A stretch of 64,000 bases of DNA from Mytilus galloprovincialis (GCF_965363235.1 NC_134839.1:71810910-71874909), one strand, 5' to 3'; positions 47,350 through 59,345 are shown, counted from the first letter of the stretch. Numbers and translations: made by a program. The notes: a model not told the origin generated them from the letters alone.

Positions 47350-48515
47350 TTTTTTGTCCCATACAAGAATATATATGGCTTAGGGGTGGGGATCTCCACC
47401 ATTTACAAGTATTCAAACAGGACAGGGTGGTGGTGACCCCCCAGGTACTTTACCTGCATTTCATTTGATTTGTTTTATTGTCCCATACAAGAATATATCT
47501 GGTTTAGGGGTGGTGATGTTGACCGTTTACAAGTTTTCAAACAAAAGGGGATGGGGTGACCCCCTCGGGACTTCCCGTGAATTACATTTCATTTGTTTTA
47601 TTGTCCCCTACAATAATATATATATATGGTTTAGGGGTGGGGATCTGGACCGTTTACAAGATAATAGCACATTCTCAGATTGAACGGAGTGGGGGTGACC
47701 CCCAGGAACTTCCCTTTAATTTTATTTGATTAGTTTTATTGTCCCATACAAGAATATATATGGTTTAGGGGTGGGGATGTTGACTGTTTACAAGTTTTCC
47801 AACAAGAGGGGGTGGGGTGACCTCATAGGGACTTCCCTTTTATTTCATTTCATTTGTTTTATTGTCCCCTACAAGAATATATATGGTTTAGGGGTGGGGA
47901 TGTTGACCGCTTACAAGTTTTCAAGCAAGAGGGGGTGGGGGGACCCCCTCGGGACTTCCCCTTTATTTCATTTCATTTGTTTTATTGTCCCCTACAAGAA
48001 TAAATATGGTTTAGGGGTGGGGATCTGGACCGTTTACAAGATAATAGCACATTCTCAAATTGAACGGGGTGGGGGTGACCCCCAGGAACTTCCCTTTAAT
48101 TTCATTTGATTAGTTTAATTGTCCCATGCAAGAATATATATGGTTTAGGGGTGGGGATGTGGACCGTTTACAAGTTTTCAAACCAGAGGGGGTGGGGTGA
48201 CCCCCTAGGGACTTCCCTTTTATATCATTTCATTTGTTTTATTGTCCCCTACAAGAATATATATGGTTTAGGGGTGGGGATCTGAACCGTTTACAAGATT
48301 ATAGCACATTCTCAAATTGAACGGGGTGGGGATGACCCCCGGGGACTTCCCTTTAATTTAATTTGATTTGTTTTATCGTCCCATTCAAGAATATATATGG
48401 TTTAGGGGTGGGGATCTGGACCGTTTACAAGATAAAAGCATATTCTCAAATTGAAGGGGGTGGGGATGACCCCCCAGGGACTCCCCCTATATTTCATGTG
48501 ATTTGTTTTATTGTC
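47350..48515 (+). repeat. large minisatellite, about 10 units of 115-135 bp, two unit types
   Basis: Every unit has TTTTATTGTCCC, CAAGAATATATATGGTTTAG, GGGTGGGGAT and GTTTACAAG. Type 1 continues TTTTCAAACAAGAGGGGGTG; type 2 continues ATAATAGCACATTCTCAAAT TGAACGGGG. Types alternate irregularly. Both end in GACCCCC-GGGACTTCCC. Confidence 0.9.
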
Positions 48516-48589
48516 CTATAATCATTTCTAAAGACTGCATGTATCTATCACTTACAGTTTTCAAGTTATATTCATTTGAAAATTTTAGA

Positions 48590-48866
48590 AAATAAAATCC
48601 CATAGGGTTCTATAGTAAACCCCTCCCTCCTTGCTACCCCACAAAATACCCCTTAATAGACCCCAATGCACAAACTAAAGACTGATGGCTCACCTAGACA
48701 TATTAGTCTACCATTCTATGAAACCCTAAGTAAATCTGACAAGCGGTTTTGGAGAAACGCCGCGGACAAGTTCATTTTTAAAGTGGCGGAAGAAGAAGAA
48801 GAAGAAAAATAATAAGAACTGAGCAAAAACAATAAGTCTCCAAACTTTGTTTGGGAGACTTAATTA
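48590..48866 (+). repeat. dispersed repeat with terminal hairpin (family H)
   Basis: Ends in GAAGAAGAAGAAGAAAAATA, then AAGTCTCCAAACTTTGTTTGGGAGACTT, a 28-base palindrome. It abuts the 48867 TIR element. Recognised as a common mussel repeat. Confidence 0.5.
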
Positions 48867-49480
48867 TGGGGCCATGTCAACGAAGCTGTCCTAGGATTAG
48901 GACATGTCTTAGGATGGTCTTAGGACACGTCTTAGTCCTAAGTCAGGTTAACGAAAGTCTCCTAAAATAAAACAAGTCCTAAATTTGGTCTTAAAGTTAG
49001 GATATACAAAAAGGTGTTTTAGGATAGTCATAAAGGTTACAATGTCCTAAAACCTAAAACGTAATAAAACAACAAATATGGTTTAAACTCAATACTGAAA
49101 ATACGAATACAATATTAAACTATCATACTGTTATTAGAAATAAACCAATAAAACAAAATATTTTTCAATTTTTGTCAAAGATTCATTAAATTATTTCGTG
49201 CTGCCCTTTATGAAGCCTAAAAAACACTATCATCATAAGCAACTTTTTTGCGACTAACCAAAAACTGTGCAAATTTTAATTTAAATATGGAAAAAACTTA
49301 TCCTGAATCGATATATGTAATGAAATCGAGTGGACCTAAGGACAAAAAAGTGTGTGTACTAAAATTGTAGCACTAAATTCGCTTTTCACAAAGTTTTGTG
49401 ACTATATACTTTTGTTTTCGTATTTAATTCATTTACATCTTTTATCATAATTAATAATGTATTTATAAGTATCACGTTAA
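48867..49480. mobile_element. truncated copy of the GGGRCCGTGTCAA element
   Basis: Starts GGGGCCATGTCAACGAAGCT and follows the 12431 copy through its CTTAGGA array and AT-rich core, but loses the right end. Same orientation. Confidence 0.75.
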
Positions 49481-49679
49481 ATCTTGTGCTTTTCTCTGAC
49501 TGTTTATGACTTCTTTACATTAAATCAATTTGATGTTAGATGTGTACAGATTGATTATTTAGTCTTAGATGCATGATTTTATTTATAAATTGTTAGTGGC
49601 TTTGAATTAGCTGCCAGTTAACTAACTACGAGTACTATCAGATCTGTACTTAGTGTCTTTTTATTGTTGGGATGTACAA

Positions 49680-50130
49680 GTACCCGGCCTCGTCCAGTTG
49701 AATTTTTGTCCATCTGATGAGTTAAGCCTTTTTCAACTGATTTTTTTAGTTCGTTCTTATGAAGTACTGTTATACCACTTTCCTAGGTTAAGGGTAGGGT
49801 TGGGATCCCGCTAACATGTTTAACGCCGCCACATTATGTATGTGTGTGCCTGTCCCAAGTCAGGAGCCTGTAATTCAGTGGTTGTCGTTTGTTTCTGTGT
49901 TACATATTTGTTTTTCGTTCATTTTTTGAACAAAAATAAGGCCGTTAGTTTTCTCGTTTGAATTGTTTTACATTGTCATTTCGGGACCTTTTTAAAGATG
50001 ACTATGCGGTTTGGACTTTGCTTATTGTTGAAGGCTGTACTACTGTTACCTATAGTTGTTAATTTCTGTGTCATGTTTGTCTCTTGTGTAAGGTTGTCTC
50101 ATTGGCAATCATACCAGATCTTTTTTTTAT
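49680..50130. repeat. family A dispersed repeat, long copy
   Basis: TTAAGGGTAGGGTTGGGATC, GTCCCAAGTCAGGAGCCTGT, TCTCGTTTGAATTGTTTTAC and GGTTGTCTCATTGGCAATCA. The longest copy of this family here. Confidence 0.65.
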
Positions 50131-50137
50131 ATATTGT

Positions 50138-50275
50138 GTCATATCATTGACAGATAGTCTTGTGTTATATCATTGTCAATGGTACTGTTGTGTCATATCA
50201 ATATGGTAGATGCCTTCTGTCATATCATTGTGAGTGTTTGTGAAATGTGTCAAATCATTGCACGTTTTTAACCTC
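50138..50275 (+). repeat. second block of the 28-bp satellite
   Basis: Monomers TCATATCATTGACAGATAGT, TATATCATTGTCAATGGTAC, CATATCAATATGGTAG and CATATCATTGTGAGTGTTTG, period about 28. Same family as 44515-45000 but without the higher-order pattern. Ends about 60 bases from the GPX polyA signal. Confidence 0.8.
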
Positions 50276-50319
50276 AATTTAGCATTTCGCGGTGCTTTTT
50301 TTTTTGTTTTAAATAATTA

Positions 50320-50580
50320 AATCATATCTTTCAGATCTTTTATTCATCGTAAAGTCATACTTGTATCTAATTCGCTAAGAAAGCACGAATGATATAGGAA
50401 AAGAATGCACAATCTACCTATATCTTATCATGTTATCAACTATATTCTACAGTCATCACTGTTTACGAATAGAGTTTCATAATGCCTTTGAAATTAGATA
50501 CAACTATAACATAAAGCGATCAATATGAATATTTGTTATGATATGAAATATATGAATAAGAAAATTGTTTATATGAACAT
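50320..50580 (-). terminator. GPX 3' UTR with polyA signal
   Basis: AATAAA on the minus strand at 50344-50339, about 240 nt after the stop. The UTR contains the SECIS hairpin. Beyond it lies satellite sequence. Confidence 0.55.
50436..50480 (-). promoter_or_regulatory. SECIS element, type II fold, in GPX 3' UTR
   Basis: Read 5' to 3' on the minus strand: ATGA (50480-50477); helix strand AACTCTATTC (50476-50467); GT; unpaired AA (50464-50463); mini-helix ACAGT, loop GATG, ACTGT (50462-50449); A; helix strand GAATATAGTT (50447-50438); GA (50437-50436). The main helix pairs 9 of 10 bases with one C-U mismatch and the mini-helix pairs 5 of 5. AA lies 12 nt after ATGA, as in known SECIS. The helix below the core is weak. 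It lies about 100 nt after the stop codon and before the polyA signal. Confidence 0.85.
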
Positions 50581-50811
50581 TTATCCGACTACCGGTATAT
50601 CTACCGGTCCATCATGTCGGCTTTTCTTTAATTCTGCTGTAATATCATCTTGAACTCGAGGTTCTGTTGGATCTACCAAAATATAATATCTTTTAACAGG
50701 CTTGCCGTCTCGGCCAATCAAAAATTTCTCAAAATTCCATCTTACGTCTCTTGAGTCTATTGGGCTCCAATTCATGCCAAACATTCCATATGAAGTTGGC
50801 TCACAATATTT
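50581..50811 (-). CDS. GPX: GPX exon 3, C-terminus
   Basis: Residues 151-226 and TAA stop. [12 protein letters not shown], then [20 protein letters not shown] with catalytic Trp175 and Asn176, then a basic/acidic end. Acceptor ATTTCAG. Confidence 0.93.
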   Translation of the reverse strand, partial: KYCEPTSYGMFGMNWSPIDSRDVRWNFEKFLIGRDGKPVKRYYILVDPTEPRVQDDITAELKKSRHDGPVDIPVVG

Positions 50812-53800
50812 CTGAAATAAATTAAAAATTTACTAAACATGTAGCTTGAATCAAACAAAATAAACTTTATTTTTTATTTTGTAACTTACAGAGATCAAAT
50901 TATATATATGTTACAGTAAATAGGTGAAATTAGGAATTACATGTAATTACTAAAATTTAGGAATTACATGTAATCCCCAATGCACCTAGTAAATACATGT
51001 AATTCCTGAAACGGCCTAGTTATTACCAGTAATTACTAATTTTAAAATGATTTTTTACACCTATTTACTAACTATTAAAACAATGTTGTAATATGGTCAG
51101 CTGAGGAAAAGTTATGGTAATACTAACTATAGAAGATCAGTGATATAGTGAAATTATAATTCACTTTTAGCAGTCAATCTGGATCTATTTTACTAAAAAA
51201 AAAGCTGAGAAACTTGCTTGATGAGTTGTGCACTTGCAAGTGAATAATTGGACCTCATTGGATACTTATTCATGTGACCTTCAATTTAACCCCTAGTTGT
51301 AGATAGGTTACCAATGTATTCAGATTTAAAATTGAAAGGGTTTCATGGAACCCAGTATATCGCCTACATTTGCTGTTAGTTGCAGGCTCAACAAAAATGG
51401 GGGGGGGGGGGGAAATATTAAAATTTTCCTCCATATACTATCTTTTGTCTAGGACTGTAAGAAGTTTTTGTCCAAATTTAGTTAAAATCCAGGATGGTTT
51501 ATGAAATCTAATACGTGTTTAAGAAAAACTTACATAAAAACTAGTATAAGTTTTTTTTATAAAATACGGAAAAAAATGATTATATTTTTACAAAATTTTC
51601 TTCTTGAAAATGATCTTATGATCATAAGCAAGCTTCTGTTCAAGTTTGGGAGAAATCTAGAATAATTTTAGAAAGTTATCAAAATTTTACGAACTTCAAG
51701 GGGGTAGGCCTTGGTAACACCAAAATTTTCCTCTCGTTTAATTTTTCTTATATTTGCATCATTGAAAATATGTGCATCATCTGCCAAAGTCTTAAGGAAA
51801 TTGACCTTTTCATTTTATGTTTAGGGTATATTGAATATGACCAGTTTTGGGGTACCCTACAAACCTCGAAAAGACTAGTAGGTAAAAATCATTGAATGTT
51901 TTTGCACATGTTGTCATTAGAAATACCCCTGACTGTAAAATTGCATAGAAGAAACATATTTAAAGTAAATCTGAAACATAATGATAATACAAGAGGGTTT
52001 GGATGGGTTTAAATGATTAAAGAATAATGCCCTTAAAAATGAAGATTAGAGAATAACGGGCCAAAAAAAAAAAGGAAATTAGAGAAAAAAGGGGTTAATT
52101 TTTTGAAGATTAGAGAAAAAAGGGGTGAAAATTAAATGTTTATAGAATAACAGCCCCCCCCCCCCCCCCCCCCCCCCATTCCAGACCCTCAAACAAATAG
52201 CCTGAATTTTAAAAAGAAATAAGTATTTATTCATTGATACGGCGAAAAGTCTTGCCAGCTCAGATAACACATTTTTTTTCAGATTTAGACAGAAAAAAAT
52301 TGTAGTTTAATTCCTGCAAAAAATTGTTTAAACATTTGTTGGTTATTAATCTTTAAAATCACAAAATTTTGCTTTATCAAATGTCTATCATCAAAATGAG
52401 GTTGCGAAGTTGTCTGTAAACTTCTCACAATATTTTTCAATTTTGGATTGATATCATTTGACTCGCATGCTGAAAATGATTTGTAGGGAGTATCAAAACT
52501 TTAATAACAACTATTTTCCAGTTTCAATTCACAAACACTACAGAGCATACACTTTCAGTGTGCCTTATATTCTTTAATCCTTAATTAAGTAAGCTCTAAA
52601 ATACCTACCGTTTACTTTCTTATTTTGTATCTTGATTTATATCTTTAATTTTAAAACAAAAATATCAAGTTAGTAAATAGCTGTAAAAATTACAAAAAAA
52701 GTCAGTGAATACCAGTAATCACTGAAACAACTAGTAAATACATGTAATTACTAAATTGTCTAGTAATTACAGGTATTTACTGAAATGTTTAGTAATTACG
52801 TGTAATTCCTAATTTCACCTATTTACTGTAACATATATACCATTTCCTAATATAGAAACACATGACTGTATAAACTTGAAGAAGTAAATAATATTGACAG
52901 TTAATAATCATAATAATCTGTATTGCAAAATTACACCCATAAGGGCCAAGCAATACAAACAAACAATTATACATTTTAAATACAATGCAATACAATACAA
53001 TATAATAGAACATTTTTTAAGAGTTCGAATTATATATTGATATATAAAACACAATCATGAGCTTGTCTGAATTATACTTCGCACGCATCAAAAACGAATC
53101 TTGTGATATTATTCATGGTAAAGTACTATACGTGTACATGTATAAACTTGTATACCAATTTGAGTTTGCTGTTTTTCGTTATTATTCAAAGACACTATAC
53201 GCCAGTTCTAAATCTAGAAATAACAAATCCTCCGCATTCATGTTTTCAGTGATAGACAACGATTCAGTGGAATCTAAACTGTTTTCAGTTGTTTTTAAAG
53301 ATTTATAGCATATTTTTTTACTATGGTATTTGAATTAACATCCGTATATAGTTATATGGTTCCGAGACGTCTATAAATGCACAGAGTTAGCAGCATCTTT
53401 CAGTTCCCTGAGTTTCATCACCATTATGATAAGCATGCAAGTCCTTCAATTGAACATCTCGAAATGTGTATACATTTGAGAATATCTTTATTAATAAGAG
53501 ATAATATAAATTACCTTTAAGTACGTGAAAAGAGGGTCTTGATTTTGCCCATTGACTTCTATCTTTTCTGTTAATGGAAAATTGGGAACAAACCCAAATC
53601 CGGGACGGACATGAGTAATTCCATTCATGATTTCTGTTGAGTTTGCGCCAGGTTCTTGCTGTAACAAAAAAAGGTATTACTATCATGAAAAATGTAATCT
53701 TGCATCTTTTTGGGATAATTGGTTTATGAATAAAAAAAAATGAAGCTTTCCTTTAACACAAGCATAGAATAGAATAGAATATACTATTCCGAATGAAATG

Positions 53801-56113
53801 GCCCACAATGGCAACGTGAGATAAAAACATTACACATATTAAACAAATACGAAAGAACAACACTGAGGGAGAGAGTTATTAATTGATAGCATTTATTGAC
53901 GCTCACAAAAACAAGGATATACATATAATCTTCAAATAATCTACGTCATTTGGTATTTGGAGGATGATTGTCTCATTGTCAATTTAATATATCACATCAT
54001 CAATATTTTATCTATTTTGCAATCGACCTTTCTACTAATACATGATACAGGTGTGCAGATAACACTTAGCGTATATTATATATTCCTGATATTGTGACAG
54101 CGATATTTTCCGCTTTGTTTTATTTCGTGGACATTCAAACTTCATCAATAAGCAACATTTCATCAAAAAGCAAGATACTATTGTTCTCAAAATTGTCAGC
54201 TTACATGTTAAGAAGTTAATAAATTTTAATCCTAGCATTGTCTATTTCTTGTTATCGTATATATGTTTTTAATTGTATTATTCGTTTATAGCATTACGTG
54301 ACAAATGTAAATGAGCAGTTGGATACCAGCGGTCAAGCTGTACGGACGCCGTGCATTTACAGTGACATTCATTGTGTTTAGTATAGAACATTTATTGGAA
54401 TTACCATTTGTTTTGTCTTTTCGGAATATTTACCGTTGAACTGTTATTGTAATTAATGTATTGCACTATTGAAGAAGTTGTATATAAACCATCGTAAAGC
54501 TAAACTTATGTTTGTTTCATCAGTATCCAGTGACTTTTCACCCGAATTCTAAATATAACAGGAACGACGAAAACCCCTGTTGTAATATCCTGCTTCTGTA
54601 ACGAGCGAACGGTTATGTCAAATTACTGTTAACGTCACGGTTCAATTTGGAGTCCTCTTAGAGGTCCGCGTTTAAGATTTGATTTGAGATAATAACTTTT
54701 TAGTGTCTTTATATATTAGCTGTATAAGTGTACTCGGCTCGAAACAGTGGTACTAGCTCATTGAAACTCGCATTACACCTGTTACTTAGCCTTGTACATT
54801 TGTACAAATACAACTGATTCTAAACAGTTAATGTCTATAATCCATATACATGTAGGTAGAATTCCACGTACTATCAAACAAATTAAATATAATTGTCCAA
54901 ACATTACAATGAAGCATATTTGTATTTATTTACCATTTGGATAATTAATGCATATTTATTTTAATTTGTGTATATCTCAAAGCATACGGACTTAAAAAAA
55001 TAATAATAAATTTGCGACGCTGACAAATTTGATGTGTAAATGAATAGACAGCAGATACCATGTAAAAATGCTGGTATGATACTTTATCTTACCTCCTATA
55101 CATTTCTAGGAATTTGATTGGTTGAAAGCGTCCTCGTGGAAACCGTGTATATTTAATATTAGGTTAGTTGGGAGGCGGGGCTTATTTCATACACGGTAGT
55201 AGTGGTGTTACGTCCCTTTAGAAAAACAAAACAGTACTGAGAAAAATCTTAATGGTTTCAACAGACGAAGAAAGTGATGATAAAGTGAAATAAATTCATA
55301 AAACACATTTAAATCTAACAAGTTGTCATTGTTGTTATCTGTTTTTGTAGGATGCAAGGAAGTAGTTTCTTAATCATGTTAATGCTAACTCAGTGTATTG
55401 AAGACTTGCTCATTTTGATAGGTCACTAGTCTAAATTTTACACGTTAAGATAGTCGGTAAGATAAATTCGTTACATAGTGTGCTAGTGACCTAATACGGT
55501 ATATATGGCGTCAGTAAATTCCATATGGGGTAAGAGCGGCACCCCATATGGAATTTACTGACCCCATATATACCGTATTAGGTCACTAGCACACTATGTA
55601 ACTAATAATATTAGGAGAGAGCCACACACAATATGTTAAGAGAAGTTGCGATAAAGTTTTTTTTTATCATTTTTAAATCTCTTTTAAAAGTTTTATTTTA
55701 AGTTGGAAAGAAAATAATATAGCAAATTGTTCGCAGTAATAAGAGTTTATTAAGAGTTTCATATTAAAGGACATTTGGAAGTGTGAATAAATAATTATTA
55801 AACTTACATAGTGAAACTGGTTACAAGGAACTCCAATCATCTGAAAGTCCTTGTTGTTTGATTGTAGTGCATTCATTCCATGGTACTGGTACGTGTGCCC
55901 TCAGTAGGTAGCCACGTTAACCAACATTACCACTTTTCCTCGATAGTCGGAAAAATTAATGGTCTCATTCATATGAACATTTTTTAGTTGAAAGTCGTAC
56001 AAAGTAGTATTTTCGCTACTAGGAACATGACAATTGCCCACCCCATTCTCTTGCCCCCGGATTGGGGACAAAATTGTCAGTACAGCAGAGAAAAGTAAAC
56101 GCCAGTCAGCCAT
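50581..56113 (-). CDS. GPX: secreted glutathione peroxidase, selenoprotein of GPX3 type
   Basis: Exons in coding order: 56113-55808, 53658-53515, 50811-50581; all junctions phase 0; 226 residues, like vertebrate GPX3. The enzyme reduces hydrogen peroxide and organic hydroperoxides with thiols. Residues 1-20 form a probable signal peptide ([20 protein letters not shown]), so it is secreted or lumenal. The in-frame TGA at 55901-55903 falls in NVATY-Sec-GHT, exactly where GPX selenocysteine lies (residue 71). The rest of the catalytic tetrad is present: Q103 (HYQEPG), W175 and N176 (RWNFEKFL). PCNQF and the loop [10 protein letters not shown] through the start of exon 3 match tetrameric GPX1/3 enzymes. 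A TATA-like palindrome lies about 50 nt upstream of the ATG and a SECIS hairpin lies in the 3' UTR. A conventional annotation that stops at TGA would truncate it to 70 residues. Confidence 0.95.
50904..52839. mobile_element. 1.94-kb TIR element in GPX intron 2
   Basis: Outer inverted ends: TATATATGTTACAGTAAATA GGTGAAATTAGGAATTAC and its inverse. Inside each end lie several copies of AATTACATGTAATT and AGTAAATAC/GTATTTACT words, so the arms (about 190 bp) contain sub-repeats. The core has G and C runs and no transposase frame. Confidence 0.85.
52154..52177. repeat. 24-base C tract
   Basis: Uninterrupted C run inside the TIR element. Similar G runs occur near 14319, 43270 and 51400. Confidence 0.95.
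53515..53658 (-). CDS. GPX: GPX exon 2
   Basis: Residues 103-150. It opens with [20 protein letters not shown]; the first residue is the catalytic Gln. [20 protein letters not shown] and LFTYLK follow, as in GPX3. Acceptor GTTACAG, donor AAG/GTAATT. Confidence 0.93.
53690..55080. other. GPX intron 1, no repeat or gene recognised
   Basis: AT-rich. Short frames only. Confidence 0.45.
55088..55604 (+). repeat. dispersed repeat ending in a long hairpin, copy 2
   Basis: The hairpin at 55470-55602 has 60-base arms, longer than in copy 1, with a short loop AAGAGCGGC. The left block (TTACCTCCTATACATTTCTA, GGAGGCGGGGCTTA) matches copy 1. It lies in GPX intron 1, about 200 bases from exon 1. Confidence 0.78.
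55808..56113 (-). CDS. GPX: GPX exon 1 with selenocysteine codon
   Basis: Residues 1-102: signal peptide, N-terminal strands with two sequons (NTT, NET), [15 protein letters not shown] (Sec71), [13 protein letters not shown], and GVPCNQFHY. Donor TAT/GTAAGT. The frame stays open for 31 codons past the TGA with family-specific sequence. Confidence 0.94.
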
Positions 56114-56155
56114 GGCGGACTTGGCTTATGAATCTTCGTGTTACTTTGTTTGGAA

Positions 56156-56169
56156 GGGTATATATACCC
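56156..56169 (-). promoter_or_regulatory. TATA-like box of the GPX gene
   Basis: GGGTATATATACCC, a perfect palindrome, centred about 50 nt upstream of the ATG. If used, it gives a start near 56130-56135 and a 5' UTR of about 20 nt. No wet evidence. Confidence 0.4.
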
Positions 56170-56449
56170 ATTATAGGACAGGCAAAGGAAATTTTAAGTT
56201 AGACGTTTGTAAAGAGCTTATCATATTTTTGTTTACAATTAACGATATGCGAGTTTTTCGTTTTGTTTACACGTTCACTTTTTTTTTTTTTTTGCTTTTG
56301 CTTTTTTTTAATCATGTATTGTCTCTATTAGCTGTCTTTTTACACGCATGTTTATGTCGAGTATTGCACTATATGTGGGTTTCTTCTTTGCCGTTTCTTG
56401 TAAAATCAGTCTCTTTTGATTCCTCCCAGTTCTTCGCAAATTAAAGAAA

Positions 56450-57640
56450 GCATTTAAAACATTCAAAACCATATAGCTAAAAATAAAATAAAATAAAAAT
56501 GATTTCTGAATTTTAGTATTCGAATTACGTTTGAGAGGGAAAAAATCGGAATAATCAAAATATAATAAATTTGGCCTTTAAAATTATTACTGAAAATATC
56601 ATGGAGATACAAGAATTATAATATGATAAGTGATTAAAGTTATAATGCAAGGTTATCTAAGTACCTATAACTTCTTCGCTGTATAGTGACTATATTATGT
56701 CCCAGATAAACAACTACGGTATGTCAATGTGACTTTCAATGATTCTATGTTACCGAGTGCTTGCTAACCTTCCCAAATATCATTAATGGTTTTCTGATTA
56801 ACAACACACCCTTGTAATTTTAATCATAAAAAAATGAAGCGATCATTCAGGTCGAGGTTTTGTTGTATTGAAACTATAGCTTTAAAAAGCCGATTTCTAA
56901 TTTTGAATATACTTTATATTATTCAGTTTTGTCATTCTAGTCCTTTTGCTTTCAAAGATGGTTTTAGATCGAGTATTTCTAATCATCGGTAACGGCGACA
57001 GCCAAAGGCCGCCTTTTTCACATGTAAAACCAAGGAGTTCAATGTTCATCTGTGTAATGTGTAATGCATGAACACCGTTGATGTTATCTTCGCACAGTTC
57101 TGTTTAAATCAAAAGTACCAAAATCTATGGCTTTTTTCTAAAACATTTCAACTTGTTTTTTTTCAGTAAATAATAATATTATGATACAAAATGACTGGTG
57201 TTGATACGTCACAAATATAATTGAATTTGTAAGCCAGGATTTACAAAAACTTTTAAAACGCGTCAATTTTTAGAACTTCATAAGACAAATCAAGTTTTGA
57301 ACATTAATACAAGAATCAGGTTTCAGATTTTCAAAAGAATTTAGGTTGACCAGTATATTTTTTCAAGTTAATAGTAATGATAAAACAGAACACTATGGGT
57401 ACCAATCTGCTCCATCACCCTCTCGGCTATGTGTTATTTAATTTATTACACTGAATGTCCTATCATTATTGTCTCATACTTTTGTTTTTTAAATATAAAA
57501 TTTTAAGTATTTTACCATGACGTAACTAACAATTTTACAGATATTTAGAAAAATAAACAGAAGGTTTTTATATTTTGAGATTCTGTGAAAAAATTCTGAG
57601 AGAAAACGTAGAACTTGAGCATTGTAATTAATTATTTGGT
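56450..57640. other. intergenic, nothing recognised
   Basis: AT-rich upstream flank of GPX; no open frame with protein-like composition. Confidence 0.4.
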
Positions 57641-57679
57641 GTTAGTTCAATTCATTGTCCTTTAAATTATCGATTTATT

Positions 57680-57960
57680 ATTTGTTTATACACGAGGGTG
57701 ACATTTAAAAACATTGTCTCCCGCTCAGCCCTCGTATAAGCCAATCAAAATCTGAAATTGTAATGTGAATTATAATAATATCAGATTATTACATGGCATT
57801 TTTCATATCGCATGTATTTTCAGCCCTAGGTTCAATTTCAGCCCAAGAGCCGCATGACTCGAGGGCTGATATTGACCGAGGGCTGATAATATACGCGATA
57901 TGAAAAATGACATGTTATGATCTTTTTATCATATGCTTCACCAGTACAGAAAAATAACAG
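57680..57960. repeat. dispersed repeat with inverted ends
   Basis: GGCATTTTTCATATCGC at 57796 and GCGATATGAAAAATGAC at 57895 are inverse copies around CAGCCC/GGGCTG words. Followed by TTTATCATATGCTTCACCAG. Confidence 0.55.
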
Positions 57961-59040
57961 ATTCATATATTGATCCTTTTGCGTGGTATCCGAAAAGCAG
58001 TTAAAAGTAAAAAGTTCACGGACGTCGGATCCAAAATTTTATACATTCAATATGAAATCTTTCTTTCATATGCCTCAACAGAGAAAAAAACACATTTTAA
58101 TATGGACGAATCGACAAAAAAATAATTCAACAATATACATAATGAACATTGTTTGGAAAAATCAACTTTTTTAAAGTAACTTTCTAAATTATGTTTCAGA
58201 AAAACTTTAAAATATGCATAGATTTAATACATGTTTTTTAAATTTTATTTTATTATTTTACACAATATACTTTCCAGTATTCAAAAAATTGTTTTGTACA
58301 CTACTTTGTAATGTTTTTCACTGAAAACGTAGCATTGAGGTGTATTTTCCGGAATTTGCTGAGTATCACCGGAGTGCCATGTGATAACGTTACGGAAAGG
58401 CATGTGTTAACAATCGAAGCATATGATAAACTTTTCATATCAGCCCGTTAAGCACCAATTCGAAAAATATGGAAAATACTTTAATTTAATGCTATTATCA
58501 TACGGTAAAATTCATATGTTATTTAGTCTAAGTATATGATAACATGTTTTATTCGAGGTCAACAATATCGATCGATAAAGTCTTATTTCGTTTTTGATGT
58601 TTTATATTTTGAGACATTTTAAGTATTGAGTGATATGCATATGTGTTTATCATCTACACGTATATATGAGCTGATAAATTGGCATTTTATAATCATTTGC
58701 GTGCATAAGATATTTTAATTCGTGTTCAAACAGTAAAGGATCGACACAAAAATCCATAAAACTTAAAGAATCAATTTACTGTTGACTTTTTATATATATG
58801 TTTTCCCCTCTTGAACATACTCGTCAAACAAAACGATATTACTCGGTATCCTTTTCACTAGAAATACACAAGTCAAATGGTGAAATAAAGGTAAACGGGT
58901 AAGAAATATTCAGTTAAATTTATATGTTGAAATAAATATATAATTATTGAAATTTGTTTAAATGAAAAAAATGTTTTTAGAATTTTTTTACATCGTTAAA
59001 AATCTATATTTTCTTAAAATTAACTGTATGGAATGAAAAA
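57961..59040. other. intergenic, nothing recognised
   Basis: AT-rich; several ATATGATAA words, no gene. Confidence 0.4.
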
Positions 59041-59059
59041 ATACACTGTTAATACTTTA

Positions 59060-59345
59060 ACAAAACATGTTTAACCCCGCCGCATTTTTGTACCCGTCCA
59101 AAGTCAGGAGCCTCTGGTCTTTCAGGTTTGTATATTTCTAATTTTAGTTCATTTATATGTTTTGGAGTTTAGTGTGACGTCCGTTTCACTGAACTAGTAC
59201 ACCATTTTATTAATGGGCCAGCTTAGGACCACCTCTGGGTGCGGGATTTTCTATCTGCGTTGAAGACCCATTGGTGGTCTTCGGCTGTTGTGTGCTCTTT
59301 GGTAGGGTTTTTGTCTCTTTGACATATTCCCCATTGTCAATCTCA
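59060..59345. repeat. family F repeat, inverted, partial
   Basis: TTAACCCCGCCGCATTTTTG, AAAGTCAGGAGCCTCTGG, TTGAAGACCCATTGGTGGTC and TCTTTGACATATTCCCCATT are the inverse of 46570-46870. Confidence 0.65.

Noticed and set aside
47726-48109. 127-residue open frame
   Set aside because: Periodic translation of the 115-135 bp minisatellite.
48870-49480. Separate element rather than a copy of 12431-13370
   Set aside because: Blocks match in the same order and orientation over more than 500 bases.
55901-55903. TGA as a stop codon ending a 70-residue protein
   Set aside because: GPX family sequence continues in frame after it, it lies at the catalytic selenocysteine position, and a SECIS fold is present.
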